Source: Moringa oleifera
Lineage: Eukaryota; Streptophyta; Magnoliopsida; Brassicales; Moringaceae
Reading direction: 5' to 3'
DNA length: 64,000 nt
NCBI GenBank assembly: GCA_021397835.1
Contig: JAJFZO010000256.1
Span: forward strand, 3,828,501 to 3,892,500
Part shown: one piece after another, positions 12,501-24,061 of the stretch
Position numbering within the stretch: the stretch's first letter is position 1
Layout: every line of letters begins with the position of its first letter
Notes under the pieces: generated by a model
The model's database searches: none
Told to the model about the DNA's origin: nothing
What the model saw: the letters and a program-made list of their open reading frames with translations, nothing else
Translations under genes and position numbers: made by a program

Positions 12501-15500
12501 CAAGCTTAATCTTACTCTAAACATAACTACCCAATTACTCTAAATATTTAAAAAGAAAAAAGAAAGGAAAGAAAGTAGATACCAAATTTGGGAGGATTAG
12601 AGAGATTAACTTACCCAATTTGAGAGAAGATTGTAAATTTGAACCATAAAAGAAACCCACTTTAGAAAATTACTAATTTTTGCCAAATGATGAAGCTAAC
12701 AATCTATGTGACGCCCAATTAGAAATTAAAGTGATGTTGATAATGATAACCCAAAGCTAAAAAAAAAAAGTGTGGCCCAAGAAAAGCCTATAGATTTGCT
12801 AAACCTTTTTGATTTTGTCTAAGTGATTACAAAATTAGGCAATCTTGATTAAGTGTGTGGCCCAAATGGACATAAATATATGGATCCTTCTGTTAGTGCA
12901 AAAACCCATATGGGGAAATGATGAGTCAGACCCATTAGCCCAAATTAGTGGCATGTTTCATGAATATAAAATTTCTATTCATCTAATTTTTGTTAATAAT
13001 TAAGAAAGATGTTATACTTAGCTTTTAATATAATAATTAATATTATTAATTAAATCAATAAAATTTATATTTTTATAAATTCATAAACAGGTGCCTCAAA
13101 GAAATTACTTAAAGACTAACATTTTTAACATTTTTTCATCGCGGACTTTTGTCGAATATATTCCATTAACAATAATATTTGTGATTTTAATTCATTAAAT
13201 AATGATTATATCTTTATAATAGTTAATTATATTTATAATTTATTTTATAAATATGATGATTAAAAAGACATCAAAAAAATATCATCCTCCTTATTTGGTA
13301 AATATAAAAAAGAAAGTTCTATTAATCTTTTTTTTAAGCATATGTGTAAGATTACGACAGTACAATCATTTTTTAATATGTCAAAAAATTATAAGCGTTA
13401 AAATTAACGAAATTCATTACATATAAGTTTTATATTTAAAAAATATCAAAATATAAGTTTTTCATCAATGTAATTTTATTTTTTAATATTAATTTAAAAA
13501 ATTTATATAAAATATAAGTTAAATAATCTTGATAATTATAAAAACTAATTTTTATATTTCAAAAATTATTAATATAACATAAAAAATACAAGTAAATATC
13601 AATTTAATACTGATAAGCATCGGGTAGAAGGGAAGATTCCATGGTGAGAACAAAAGGACAATAGAAAAAGGGTCATTTATCTTTAAGGGCAAAGCAAGGG
13701 CCAAAAGCCACTCCCTAAGCCTCACTTTCATGCATTTCTTTGTGGCTTGAATACTTTATGGCGATGTGTCAGTGGCCCTTCTAGTGGTCCACTTGAGTTC
13801 CCACATCATCTTGTAGCCCTCTAATCAAATTCTTTGAATCTAATTATTGGTACATTAATCATTTAGGTTAACTAATGATTAACAAAGTCATCTTTTTCAT
13901 AAAAAAAAAAAAACTAATCCGATAACTTATATTAATCCATCAAGCGAGATCCGAAATCAAGTTATCAAGTTGTAAGTCATAATGAATTATAATCAAGTTG
14001 ACTTTTTTATTAATTTAATAAAATTAATTTTTAATACTTTATTTTAAAATCATATTATTATCAAATTATGGTCTAGCCTAACATTATTTGCGAGAGCTAG
14101 ATTTAACTTTAATTGAACTTTAATGGTATCTGTTTTAGGGTTAAGTTTGAATTATATTCAAACTCGAAAATGTCCATAATTGTTTCGAGCTTGAACTTAT
14201 TCGTATTGGTTTCGATTATGTTCAAAAAATTATGATTTCGATTTGATTTATTAGTTTAAATTAAATCGTGATCACCATTAATTATAAGAATATAAATATG
14301 AGAAAATAAAATATAACCATCCTGAAGGAAAAATTAATGAGGAAAATTATTTGTGGAAGAAGAAAATCAACAAAGAAATGATTTGGACATTGAAATGATT
14401 TCCACACTAATAAAATTCATGACTTAAAGTCGCTCGACAAAATATTGAAATACCCAAAATACCCAAGTTTGTGTATTCTTTTTAAAATAATTAAATGTTA
14501 AGAAAGCTAAATTCCTTTTCGGGGTTGAGTGTTAACAACTTGATTTCTTTGTTATCAAAATGTATTAGGTAATTGGGATCCAAATCAACTAATTCAATTA
14601 GTTGAGTTTTTAGGATTTTTTTCTTTGCATTTTAAAGAAAAAAAAAAGGAATTTTTTTTCAAAAATTGGAGTTGAGTTCAAAAATTCTTTATTCTCTAGT
14701 AAGATATGGGCCCTTAGGCCCAAAAATTACTGCAGAAGTAGAAAGGCTTTCTGAGATCTGAGTTGCCCTGCTTATACCACCCACATCTCTTTTAAAAAAA
14801 AATAAAAAAATTGAATTAATTTTTTATGATATAAAATTATCTAAAAATAATGAAAAAAGAAATAAATGTTGATGTAAGAAATTTTTTTGAAATTTAAGAT
14901 TTGTGAAGCTTGTATGAGACCATAAAAAAGTTTTTGTGGACTTTAATTTTAATTAATTAATTTCATAATTGACTTATTTGCCAAAAAAAAATCTTATCGA
15001 TTTTTTTTTTTAATTATGAATCAAGATCTTTTACTGATTTGAATTGGGTTTTTATTAAAATATTAAAAAACTACTTTAATAAATTATTATGTTAATATAA
15101 AAACAAGATTTTAATCATTAATTTTATTAAATTACTGCGGATCATTATAATATCAAAAAAATAACACAGTTCAGATCAATAAAAAAATCAAATTATTAAT
15201 CACATTCAAAAAAAATTATAAAATTTTGAATTAATTAATATAATTGTTCCACTAGATAAGTCTCTCCTATGGATAAAATCCTAAAATTAGCTATCAACAA
15301 AACTAACATCATGTAAAAAAGGCATAGCATTTATTATCAATGTGCATAATAATATTTAAGAAAACAGTTGGAAAAAGTCTTTAATTGAAATAAATGTTAG
15401 TAGGCAGCCTACGGAGCTGTTTATTAAGCCATTAATTCTTAGTAGCCTACCATAGCGGAACACCATGGACGCTCATAGTCTGCTTATGACCACAAGTAAT

Positions 15501-16234
15501 ACTTAGTCCGTGAAAATAAGTTTGATTGCCTTAAGAGGCACGCGTGACTCAATTAGAAAAAGTAATTTATAATTTTTTTTATATATATTTAAACTTGTTG
15601 TTAAGTACTTGTAATGTTGTAAAATATTATTTATTTTAATTATATAATTTTATTTTTATTAAACTTATATTATATTAAATTATAAAAAAAGTAAAAATTA
15701 TAGAAATCTTAAATTTTAACTCGAACTAGTCTATCAGAAAATTGACCAAATTATATCTACAATCGCCCCCTAAAGTGAAATAAATATACAAAAAGAAAAT
15801 CATATGGGTTTATAAAAATGAAGTTATTTTCTTAATAATTCATCATTTATAGTATTAAATAAATAATTTTTTATAATTATAATAGATAATATTTATTTTA
15901 TATATATATATTTGAAATTCAAGTTACATGTTAATGAAAATACACGGAAACTAGATAGATGATATGATTATGTGAGGCATGACTTCATTGTGGACTTCAC
16001 TCTGTCCTCATCTTCCGTTCTTGGTTAAGAAGAATCAAACCTCCGTAACCGTCCAAGAAAAGGAAACCCTCTTCATGGGTATTACTATTAAGTACTAACC
16101 CACATTTTGACGCCAAACTTGCCGTACCATCAATTACAAAAGCTTACCCATGCCGTATGTCTACTGCCTGCTTGCCTTAATTGGCCCAAGTCAAAGCAAA
16201 CTTGTAGACTTCCTCACAAGCCACTTTATTTTTT

Positions 16235-16605
16235 GAAATAATAAAAAATATAATTTTAATATAAATTTTAATATATTAATTAAATATTTTATTTTATTAA
16301 AATTAAATTTCTTTTTAAATAATTTTAAAAATTAATAATATTTTTTATTAATTTAAATTATTTATTTTATTTCAGATTTATCCTTCAAATTTAAATGATT
16401 TTTATCTCAAAACTCATTTTTTATAAAATATTTTAAACTTTTAATAATGTGAAATCTTTAAAAAATATTTCACAACTCAAAACATTTCTTTACATTATAC
16501 AAAATTTTTAATTTGGCTATTTTAAAAATAATTGTATATAAAATTAAATTAAAATATCAAATATGTAATTAATTTAATAAATAATTTAAAGTGCAGTAAA
16601 GGAAA
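16235..16605. repeat. Possible degenerate copy of foldback family A
   Basis: AT-rich block with the family A style of order: TTAATATATTAATTAAATAT at the left, and TAAAATATCAAATATGTAAT followed by TAATTTAATAAATAATTT at the right. The similarity is visible but weak, and composition alone could explain part of it. Confidence 0.25.
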
Positions 16606-16860
16606 CGAGTATAATTTAAAGTTATTTTATATTTACCTTTAGAAAAATTAATAGTACTTCCTGTTTATTTGATGCCCATTGACCAAATTTAACTGAAATA
16701 ATAATTATTTTTAAGAATAATTTAGAGGAATTTAATAAAAGTATATGATTGGTTGACATTATGACAGGTCATGATATTATTGATGATTGGTTCAGAATTG
16801 AGATCCATCGTTAAGAAAGGGAAAATTAATTAATTATTTATAAGAATTAGAATTTTAATA

Positions 16861-18395
16861 CACAAAAACAGGTCACTGATAGCATCACCCACACCACCCC
16901 ACGGCTAAAGCAGGTCCAATGAACCGCCCCCCACTCCGGACACGTGGCGATTAGGAGTCAGCATTGTCCACGCGGCGTTTTGTAAGAGAGTCCTATCATG
17001 TAGAGACTGCAATATGTGGGGCCCCCCGAGGCTATACCTGTCAGTTGCTTGTCGGTTATGACCAGCATGTGATAGTAGCCAAAAAGACGTGATCGGTGAC
17101 GCCACGTGTCGGTCAATGAAAGGGAAAGCGCGTTGCGTGCCGTATGCCCTGGCGGTTGCCAGTCGGTAAAGCTACAGTCCCCCGCGACCACACTGCACTG
17201 AGCTCTTTAACTATGTTTCGATTTGACGGAAATACCCTTGTCTGGAATATACATTGCACCTTTTTTCCTTTCTTTTTTGGGGAAATAAATGAACATGCAT
17301 GAACTTATTAATTCCCATAAAAATTGAATAAATCCACGTGCGTGCGTACATTGCTTTGATAAGATTGAACAAGAGAACAAACGTTGAATTGATTTGAATT
17401 GTGTTAAGTTTTTAAAAATATTAAAAATATTTATTTTTAAAAAATTAGTAAATTTTAAAAGTTAATCAATACCTAACTAAGTTATTTGTCATAATATTTC
17501 AAATTTAGCATCTAATGATAACAATCTTCTAGGGATATTTTGGGAATTTTATGTATTAGAAAAAAAAAAGAAACTATTAAAAAGGAGGATAATCATGGGA
17601 GTGGCGTTGTGCACGTGGCAACTACTAATAATGGATATGACTCGCAATGCTTAGCTGGCTTTCCAGATAGCAGCCAGCCACCAACAAACTACCAGAAACC
17701 AGCAGCGAGAATTTTCAAAGCCCACACATACTCCAAAAGGGCGTTATAGTAAATTTACTTTAAACGAACATGCTCTTTTGTGTATTATCCTCACTGTCCA
17801 TTTTTCTTTTTTTAAAAAAAAATTAAAACGTGAAAAGAAAACTGCTGTGTCACTACTAAGAATATCTCCAATTTTGGGATTATTAGATCTTATAAATAAT
17901 AAATGTCCATTTTTATATATCACATAAAAAATAAGAAAAGGGTCAAGTGGGTAACTGGTATTATTTTTTAAAATTAAATTTATATAAATTTTAGGATGAG
18001 ATCAAGATTTGGTTATTTTTGGTGATAAATCTTGGGTGTGAAAATTACATTTATTACCAATTAAAACAGTAGGATGCTCAGATTACTCAGTATCTACTTC
18101 ATTGATTACCAAAAAAAAAAAATCCACCTTTTTTAATTAAGACTTAATGAATAAAGGCGTGCTTGGATGGAAAGGGGAAGTTTCGAAACGTGTAGAGCAC
18201 GCATGAGGACCGAGAACCCGAAATTTGGTTCCTAGTTCTGTAATTTAGTGAGCGTAAGGCGTCGCTTTGACTTGGAAGCAGTCCTCCTTAGAGCTCAGTC
18301 ACCGCCACCTCCCTATCTCTGTATATAGTTGACCGACTTCACTCACCACACCAACTCACCCTCCTGTATATAAATCCTAACCCTCACCCACTCTT
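16861..18395 (+). promoter_or_regulatory. ZAT10 upstream regulatory region (ABRE/DRE/W-box/CGCG cluster)
   Basis: A GC-richer segment within AT-rich DNA. G-box/ABRE cores (CACGTG) lie at about 16941, 17103, 17335 and 17612; two of these read ACACGTGGC on one strand. DRE cores (ACCGAC on the minus strand) start at 17051, 17108 and 17162. At 17101-17116 an ABRE, a DRE core and a W-box overlap within 16 bp. CAMTA-type vCGCGb sites occur at about 16971 (ACGCGG) and 17128 (GCGCGT). The proximal segment holds TTGACCGAC at 18329-18337 and another W-box near 18265. This set fits the known induction of ZAT10 genes by ABA, cold, drought and wounding; function here is inferred. Confidence 0.6.
18367..18374 (+). 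promoter_or_regulatory. TATA box of ZAT10-like gene
   Basis: TATATAAA lies 146 bp upstream of the ATG. A start of transcription near 18,395-18,405 would give a leader of about 110 nt that is rich in CT. Confidence 0.7.
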
Positions 18396-18512
18396 CACTC
18401 ACTCTCTCATCAAACCAAATTCCTCTCTCTGTCTCAAGCTTCTCTTTGTTTCTGGTTCTGTTTGGTTTACTGCTTTGTATAGCAAGAAATCGTGTGAGGT
18501 TCTCTGTTGGAG

Positions 18513-19220
18513 ATGGCACTTGAGGCTTTGAATTCGCCGACGGCGTTTGCCGGGAGCAAGACGAAGGTTAACAGCTATGGTGGAGAAGAAGAGGAGATGA
18601 ACGGTCGTTATGTGGAGCCATGGACCAAAAGGAAGCGCTCGAAACGACCGCGTTCTCCTGAACCGACACCTAGTGAAGAGGAATATCTCGCTCTCTGTTT
18701 GATCATGCTCGCTCGTGGGAACACTGCCGTTCAACTTCCGGCTCATAGGGGGACGCCGCCGCCTGACCCCCAACCGCAGCCTCCGTCGTCGAAGCTTTCT
18801 TACAAGTGCACAGTTTGCAACAAAGCCTTCCCTTCTTACCAAGCCTTGGGCGGCCACAAAGCCAGCCATCGCACCAAGCCCACATCCTCAGACGCCGTTT
18901 CCGCCGCCTCTCATACCGTCGACACTTCTTCCGCCAGCGGGAGCGGGAGAGCCCACGAGTGCTCCATATGCCACAAGGTGTTCCCCACCGGACAGGCTCT
19001 TGGAGGCCACAAGCGGTGTCACTACGAAGGAACCATCGGCGGGGTGAGCCACAGTGGCAGCGGGGTCACCGTCTCTGAAGGGCAGAGCCACCGTGGCTTC
19101 GACTTGAACCTCCCGGCTTTCCCGGAGCAGGAGGTGGAGAGCCCACTGCCAACCAAGAAACCCCGTTTGTCCACTGTTCACGAGAGCAAACAAGACCCGA
19201 AAAATTCTCCACAGCATTGA
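18513..19220 (+). CDS. ZAT10: ZAT10/STZ-like C2H2 zinc-finger repressor
   Basis: Intronless gene of 235 aa. The ATG at 18513 gives MALEALNSP, the usual start of this family; an in-frame TTG two codons earlier is not a plant start. Features in order: basic nuclear-localisation segment KRKRSKRPR (about 40-47), L-box [15 protein letters not shown] (55-69), zinc finger 1 (C99, C102, H115, H119) and zinc finger 2 (C150, C153, H166, H170), each with the plant-specific QALGGH, and EAR repression motif DLNLP (197-201). Family knowledge: C1-2i zinc-finger proteins are nuclear transcriptional repressors induced by salt, cold, drought, ABA and wounding, acting through the EAR motif. AZF or ZAT6 relatives are the alternatives, but the start and the C-terminal block (PTKKPR) favour ZAT10. 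The 3' UTR probably ends near 19.4 kb. Confidence 0.95.
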   Translation: MALEALNSPTAFAGSKTKVNSYGGEEEEMNGRYVEPWTKRKRSKRPRSPEPTPSEEEYLALCLIMLARGNTAVQLPAHRGTPPPDPQPQPPSSKLSYKCTVCNKAFPSYQALGGHKASHRTKPTSSDAVSAASHTVDTSSASGSGRAHECSICHKVFPTGQALGGHKRCHYEGTIGGVSHSGSGVTVSEGQSHRGFDLNLPAFPEQEVESPLPTKKPRLSTVHESKQDPKNSPQH

Positions 19221-22200
19221 TCCATTTTAGGATACAAATTAACAGAGAAACAGCATAGATTCTTCGTTTTTGTTTCTTTTCCTTTAATTAATTTATTTTT
19301 CCTTGGGATTATTTGGGTGAATTGGTTCTGTACAGAGAATTCATTCATTGTTTGTGAAACTTTTCTTCTCTTAATTTAATGAAAACAAACCCATTATGTT
19401 CTTCACATTCATTCCCATTGAATATCAATCAATTTTAACAGATTTAACATAAAGGAGGAGTACCCAGCTGTGTTGAAGAAGATAAAAAATCTCCTTTTTT
19501 TCACGTAAAATATTATATATCTAAGAACAGTTCAAATTAGCAGAAAATACAATTCAGAATAACAAAAATTAAATTCAAATAGAAAATTCTGGTCATCCGA
19601 ATTCTGTTCAGACAGAGAATTCAATTCCTGCATGTAAATTTTAGAGATTCAATCTTGGCGTCTTGGGTAAGAGTTAGTAACCCAGAAGCGAAGTCAAGCT
19701 TTAGAATTTGTTAAATTTTCTGTCTTTGTTGTGCCTTGAAGGTCACATGAAGATTGCCACATAAAGCCATTGTCGCGTGAACAACTCAAGCAAGTACAGC
19801 GAGGAAGAGGCAGTCAGGCACTACTTACTCATGGGTGGTGCTGTGGTGGGTCTTTTAGTCTTTTTATCTAATTTGTAAAAGCCCCCATGTTAGGAGAGTG
19901 ATGGGTTTGAGCCGAAGTGCTCCTCCCCCATGTGGGTTCATGCCTTTGGATGCACATGTTAGCTTCTTATCATGATTAATCTCATCCATCTTTTTTTTTT
20001 TCTTTTGGAGCTTCCTATTTTCTTAATTAGACTTATCATTAATTATTTAATGTTACAATATAAATTAAGATAAATTATAATTTCATAAGATATTTTTTAA
20101 AAAGATTAAAATCTTTTATTAATCTGATCTGCATTAATTTTTTAAACATATAATGATACTTGATAGTTTAATAAAATAAATAATTATGATGTATTTTATT
20201 TATTTATATTTATATTAATATTATAAATTTTAAAATATTATTTTATATTTATTTGAAAAAGTTCAATACATCTCAAATGAATATAATATTCGAATCTTTT
20301 TTAAAACATTAATTATGATCATCATATTATTTTCAAATAATAAAATAATACGCGTATGATCCAACAAATAAAATTATGAAACTTTATCGATAAATTGAAG
20401 CATATAACTTAATTATTTGACTTCTATGAAAATTTGGAGAAAGTGATTGCTTAGGAGGATTATATGGTGCAATGCATTTGGGGTTCAATCTCGATATTTT
20501 CCAAATTCAGGTGGTACCTAATTGGGTTAGTGTTGATTTTGATTGAGCATATAGAATCAAAATTGGTTCAAGATCTCTTTCCCTCTAGTTCTCCAATCCC
20601 ACCAATCACGGCACCCTAGTGTCCTAAAAGAAAAGGTGCCTATGTACCTAAAATGAACCAATTCAAGGTAAGTAAACAACAAGCCAACCCTTTAAAGTTC
20701 TCTTTTGACAAATGGCTTTCTCTTAAGGGTACCCTAAAAAGAGCAACTTGGAGCAACTCTCCTTACACACAATATGCATATGGTATATATTTTAGGACAC
20801 GTACCCTAAATGCATGTTGCTATGACAAATGTTCTTAATTGTTAAACACGGATGCTTGTTTTAACACGAAACCTTATTCTTTCCTTAATTAACGAGGAAA
20901 TCAAACAAAATAATAAGAATATCCTCTCATATTAATTAATTTAACCCGTGGACCGTACTTCTTAATTTGTATATAATATGGTATGAAGACGATATGAAGA
21001 TGTCCGGTTTCTTGGCGAGTTAGGAGTCTACGGTTGGATGGCTTGATAAGAGAAAAAAAAAATTAGAAGAAATGAAAAGGCAAAAGTAAATGAGTGTCCG
21101 TTGCGTGCGGGAGGTAACATTAAGGATTGCATGTGTGGACAAGTTTATGAAAATTCAACTTTGTAGCTTTGCATTACGGACACGCGGTCTGTTGACGAGT
21201 TCATCGAAAGACTTCACATTTAGTGACGAAGCTTCTAATATCAAGTCAATATTGGGTATAATTGAGCATTATGTGGAAGAATTTGAGATTTATAGAAAGA
21301 GAATTAATTTTTGTGTTCAAGGATTTTTGACATCGGAGATCGTTCTTTTTTAGAATGATTATTATTTGTATTTTTTAAAAAAATAATTGGTATAAGATGA
21401 TTTTTAATAAGATAATGAGATAATTATATTTATTTATAATTTAATAATAATATTTTATGATAATTTTAATTAATATGGTAATTATATCATATGGTGTCTT
21501 CAATTTAAAAAGATGAGGCTGTACTCTAAAATGATCATGAACATTTTTGCAATAAATTCTAGATGACAATCAAAATGTTTTCCTTATTACTTTTTTTTTT
21601 TACTTTATTATAATTTTAAATTTCTTTTTTGTTCGATTCTAAATAATTGTCGGTTTATGTCCTATCCCCTTTAATTGGAATGAAATAATTTTTTATTCAC
21701 TTATTATTAAATTAATAATATTTTTTAATTTCTAAACTAATCTGAGATGAGATAAATTTGTTGTTTTCATATATATATATATATATAATTTTATTAATGT
21801 TAATTTTGAAAATATGAAGATTCATATCAAATGGCAATTATATCCAAATCTTATACACTCAATTAATACTTACTTATGATGAAGCACGAATTTAGATTTT
21901 TTTTGTTGATATAATTAGGTGTTGTAACTTTTGTTATTTTAAAAAAATAATAAAATAAATTTTGTAATTTATTATATTTATATGAAAATAAATAAATAAA
22001 TAAATTAAATTAATTAATTAATAACCATTGTTTTATTGATTTGCCACTAGCCAACAAAAATCACATTAATATTGTAGTTGGAGTTAGCACTTTCAAAAAG
22101 TCACATTCTTTTATTCATTTAAGATTTTATATTGATTTAATTATCAATTAATTTAAGAAAAACAATATCATATGAAAAAAATATGTTTAAATTTATATTG

Positions 22201-23700
22201 CACCATAAAAATAAATTTATAGACGCTATGAGATTGATCCACTCATTAAAATTTTAAAAATATAAAAATATATTATTATCCTCAAATTTAATCTAATTTT
22301 AAAAAAATAACATCAATGCTAATGCTCAAAATTTAATATTTCTCGCAAACTTTCCACCTCGCCCAACAAAATCCATAACAATCTTCAATTCATAAAAAGC
22401 TTATAATCTTTGAATAAATATAGACAACAACGTTGAATATATTTTTCTAACTATTAAGATACAATGTCTACATGATGCGCACATATACATTCATAGTAAC
22501 CTAATTTGACTTTGATTTTAATGCAAAGAAAGTGCGGCTTAATTCATAATCCAATTCCGGAATTACTATACACTTAAAAGTATACAATTTGCCAAGGAAA
22601 ATTCAATTTACTTCGTGATTAAGTTTGCCGTGAAAGATTGTATTAGCTGCAGCTGGACAACGACAAAAAAAGTGGATTAAATATACTTAGGTGATTAGAT
22701 TTTTATAATTTTCCTAGTAACCAAACAATTCAAACTGATTTTCCTAGTAACCAAACAAATTGGGTAGTCTTCCAAGTTGATTAAAGCAAACCGGCTGCTA
22801 AGAAAGTCCATTTTCAATGCCAAGAATGGAAATTAATCTAAGCTGCATCATCAACAGAAGCTATGCATGCATGCACCTCATTCTCAAGCTGAGGATTTAC
22901 TCATCTGTTCAACTACCTGCCGACTTTCTTAGCAGTTTCTTCCAAAGTAAAATTTCTAATGAGCTTCTTGATATCATTAAAAAATAATCAACAAAATCTG
23001 TATGTTTAATTTTTTATAATTTTATCTGGGTTTTGGGTGTTTGGTCAAATTTTATTGGCTTTTTCCTGCATTTTTCCTGGAAAGTGAAGGAAACTTCAAG
23101 GAACGAAGGAAAGCTGAATTCTTCAAATTGGCACAAGTTACTTAATCTGATTAATCCTTGCTTACCAAGTCTCACCTTTTAGCATAATTAAATGTTTTAT
23201 TAATTTACTTTAAATTGATACAAAATATATATCAAAAGGGCAAAATTCATGTTGATATAAATTATGTTAAATTTTTTTAGAAAAATTACAAAAACATGAT
23301 AATTTAATAAAATATTTTTATCCATACAGAAGATAATGGAAATCAATCTCTTGATGAGTATAAATAGTGATTTTTGTGAAATTGGAGATTAAAAAAGGGG
23401 GAAAAAAGAGATGACTATGTGATAATTATTTAGTAATAGAAAAAAGGTTTATCGCTACATGCAAGGTTCAATCAGATGCAATTTAAATAAAAGGTATAAT
23501 GTTTTTAAGAATACCAAACAAAATTTTGTATATATATATATATATTAAGGAAATATTATAAATTCAAAGTCATGGATGAGAAATTTGACCCACACACCTC
23601 CCTTTTTCAATAAAAAATGATAATTTCCATTATTAGAAAAGAAAGTTGTAATTTTTAATTATCTTAATTTACATTACTTCTAAAGCAAGGATACCGATGG
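19221..23700. other. ZAT10 3' UTR and intergenic DNA
   Basis: The first roughly 170 bp are likely 3' UTR. The segment 19,640-19,990 has ordinary complexity but no supported reading frame. A family B repeat lies at 20,108-20,230. (TA)n tracts occur near 21,770 and 23,532. An open frame of 87 codons at 21,090-21,353 resembles nothing recognised and is not called. The rest is AT-rich. Confidence 0.65.
20108..20230 (+). repeat. AT-rich repeat family B, copy 1
   Basis: Begins AAAATCTTTTATTAATCTGA, then GCATTAATTTTTTAAAC, ATAATGATACTTGATAG, AATAAATAATTATGATG and TATATTAATATTATAAATT. The reverse complement of 63,634-63,765 shows the same blocks in the same order. Probable short non-autonomous element; ends are approximate. 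Confidence 0.5.
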
Positions 23701-23885
23701 GATAAGGCCCAATGTCTTATTGGCTGGACTCAATTGATTTGTTGGGTAAGGCCTAGAATCTAATTGGGCAAGGCCAGGTATTCATTTGGGCAAAGCCCAT
23801 TATCCTATTGGACTGGATAAGGCCCATTATCCGATTGGGCAAGGCCCGGTATCTAATTGGGCATATCTAATTGGGTAAGGCCTAA
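23701..23885. repeat. 22-bp periodic TGGGC-rich array in CLPR1 promoter
   Basis: The AAGGCC/AAAGCC cores start at about 23704, 23748, 23770, 23792, 23819, 23841 and 23877. Most spacings are 22 bp or multiples of it; one spacing is 27 and the last is 36. The unit is roughly AAGGCCNGGTATCTAATTGGGC. Three cores contain GGCCCA or AGCCCA, i.e. site II TGGGCY on the minus strand. The array ends about 180 bp upstream of the CLPR1 ATG. Site II elements are known TCP-bound promoter motifs of housekeeping and organelle-related genes; a regulatory role here is inference. Confidence 0.7.
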
Positions 23886-24061
23886 GAGAGAAAGAGAAAG
23901 GTTTGGAGATTCGAACCGTTTAACGACCAGTGGTCAAGCTTAAACTGAAAGTTCCTCATTTACACTGTAAATAATCCCCAAATCCTCACCTTTGCTCCAA
24001 CCAGATACACGTAATTCTCAGGGCTGCGAGCTCCAGTCTCTCTCTCGTTCTTACTCTCTAC

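Larger units (their letters stand above)
7887..16860. other. AT-rich gene desert
   Basis: About 9 kb with no gene supported on either strand. The only reading frames are short and AT-composition driven. It includes degenerate foldback copies near 9170-9500 and 16235-16605, a (TA)n tract at 8365-8383, and an island of ordinary complexity at about 13,610-13,870. No LTR pair, transposase or reverse-transcriptase reading frame was recognised. Confidence 0.7.

Noticed and set aside
18399..18869. 156-codon open frame antisense to ZAT10
   Set aside because: It mirrors the GC-rich zinc-finger coding sequence; the sense strand has complete finger and EAR motifs, and the antisense product is unlike any family.
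19750..19850. miR408-like string on the minus strand (ACTGCCTCTTCC)
   Set aside because: Only 12 bases agree, the 3' part differs, and no matching star arm or stable hairpin was found.
20460..20510. GGGGTTCAATCTCGA, another T-arm-like string
   Set aside because: No cloverleaf could be assembled from the flanking sequence.
21090..21353. 87-codon frame from an ATG
   Set aside because: No recognisable domain, no support from splice signals or neighbours; expected by chance in a window of this size.
23900..23930. GGTTCGAATCTCC, a tRNA T-arm-like string on the minus strand
   Set aside because: No anticodon arm, D arm or acceptor stem pairs around it. It is probably chance or a SINE-like remnant.
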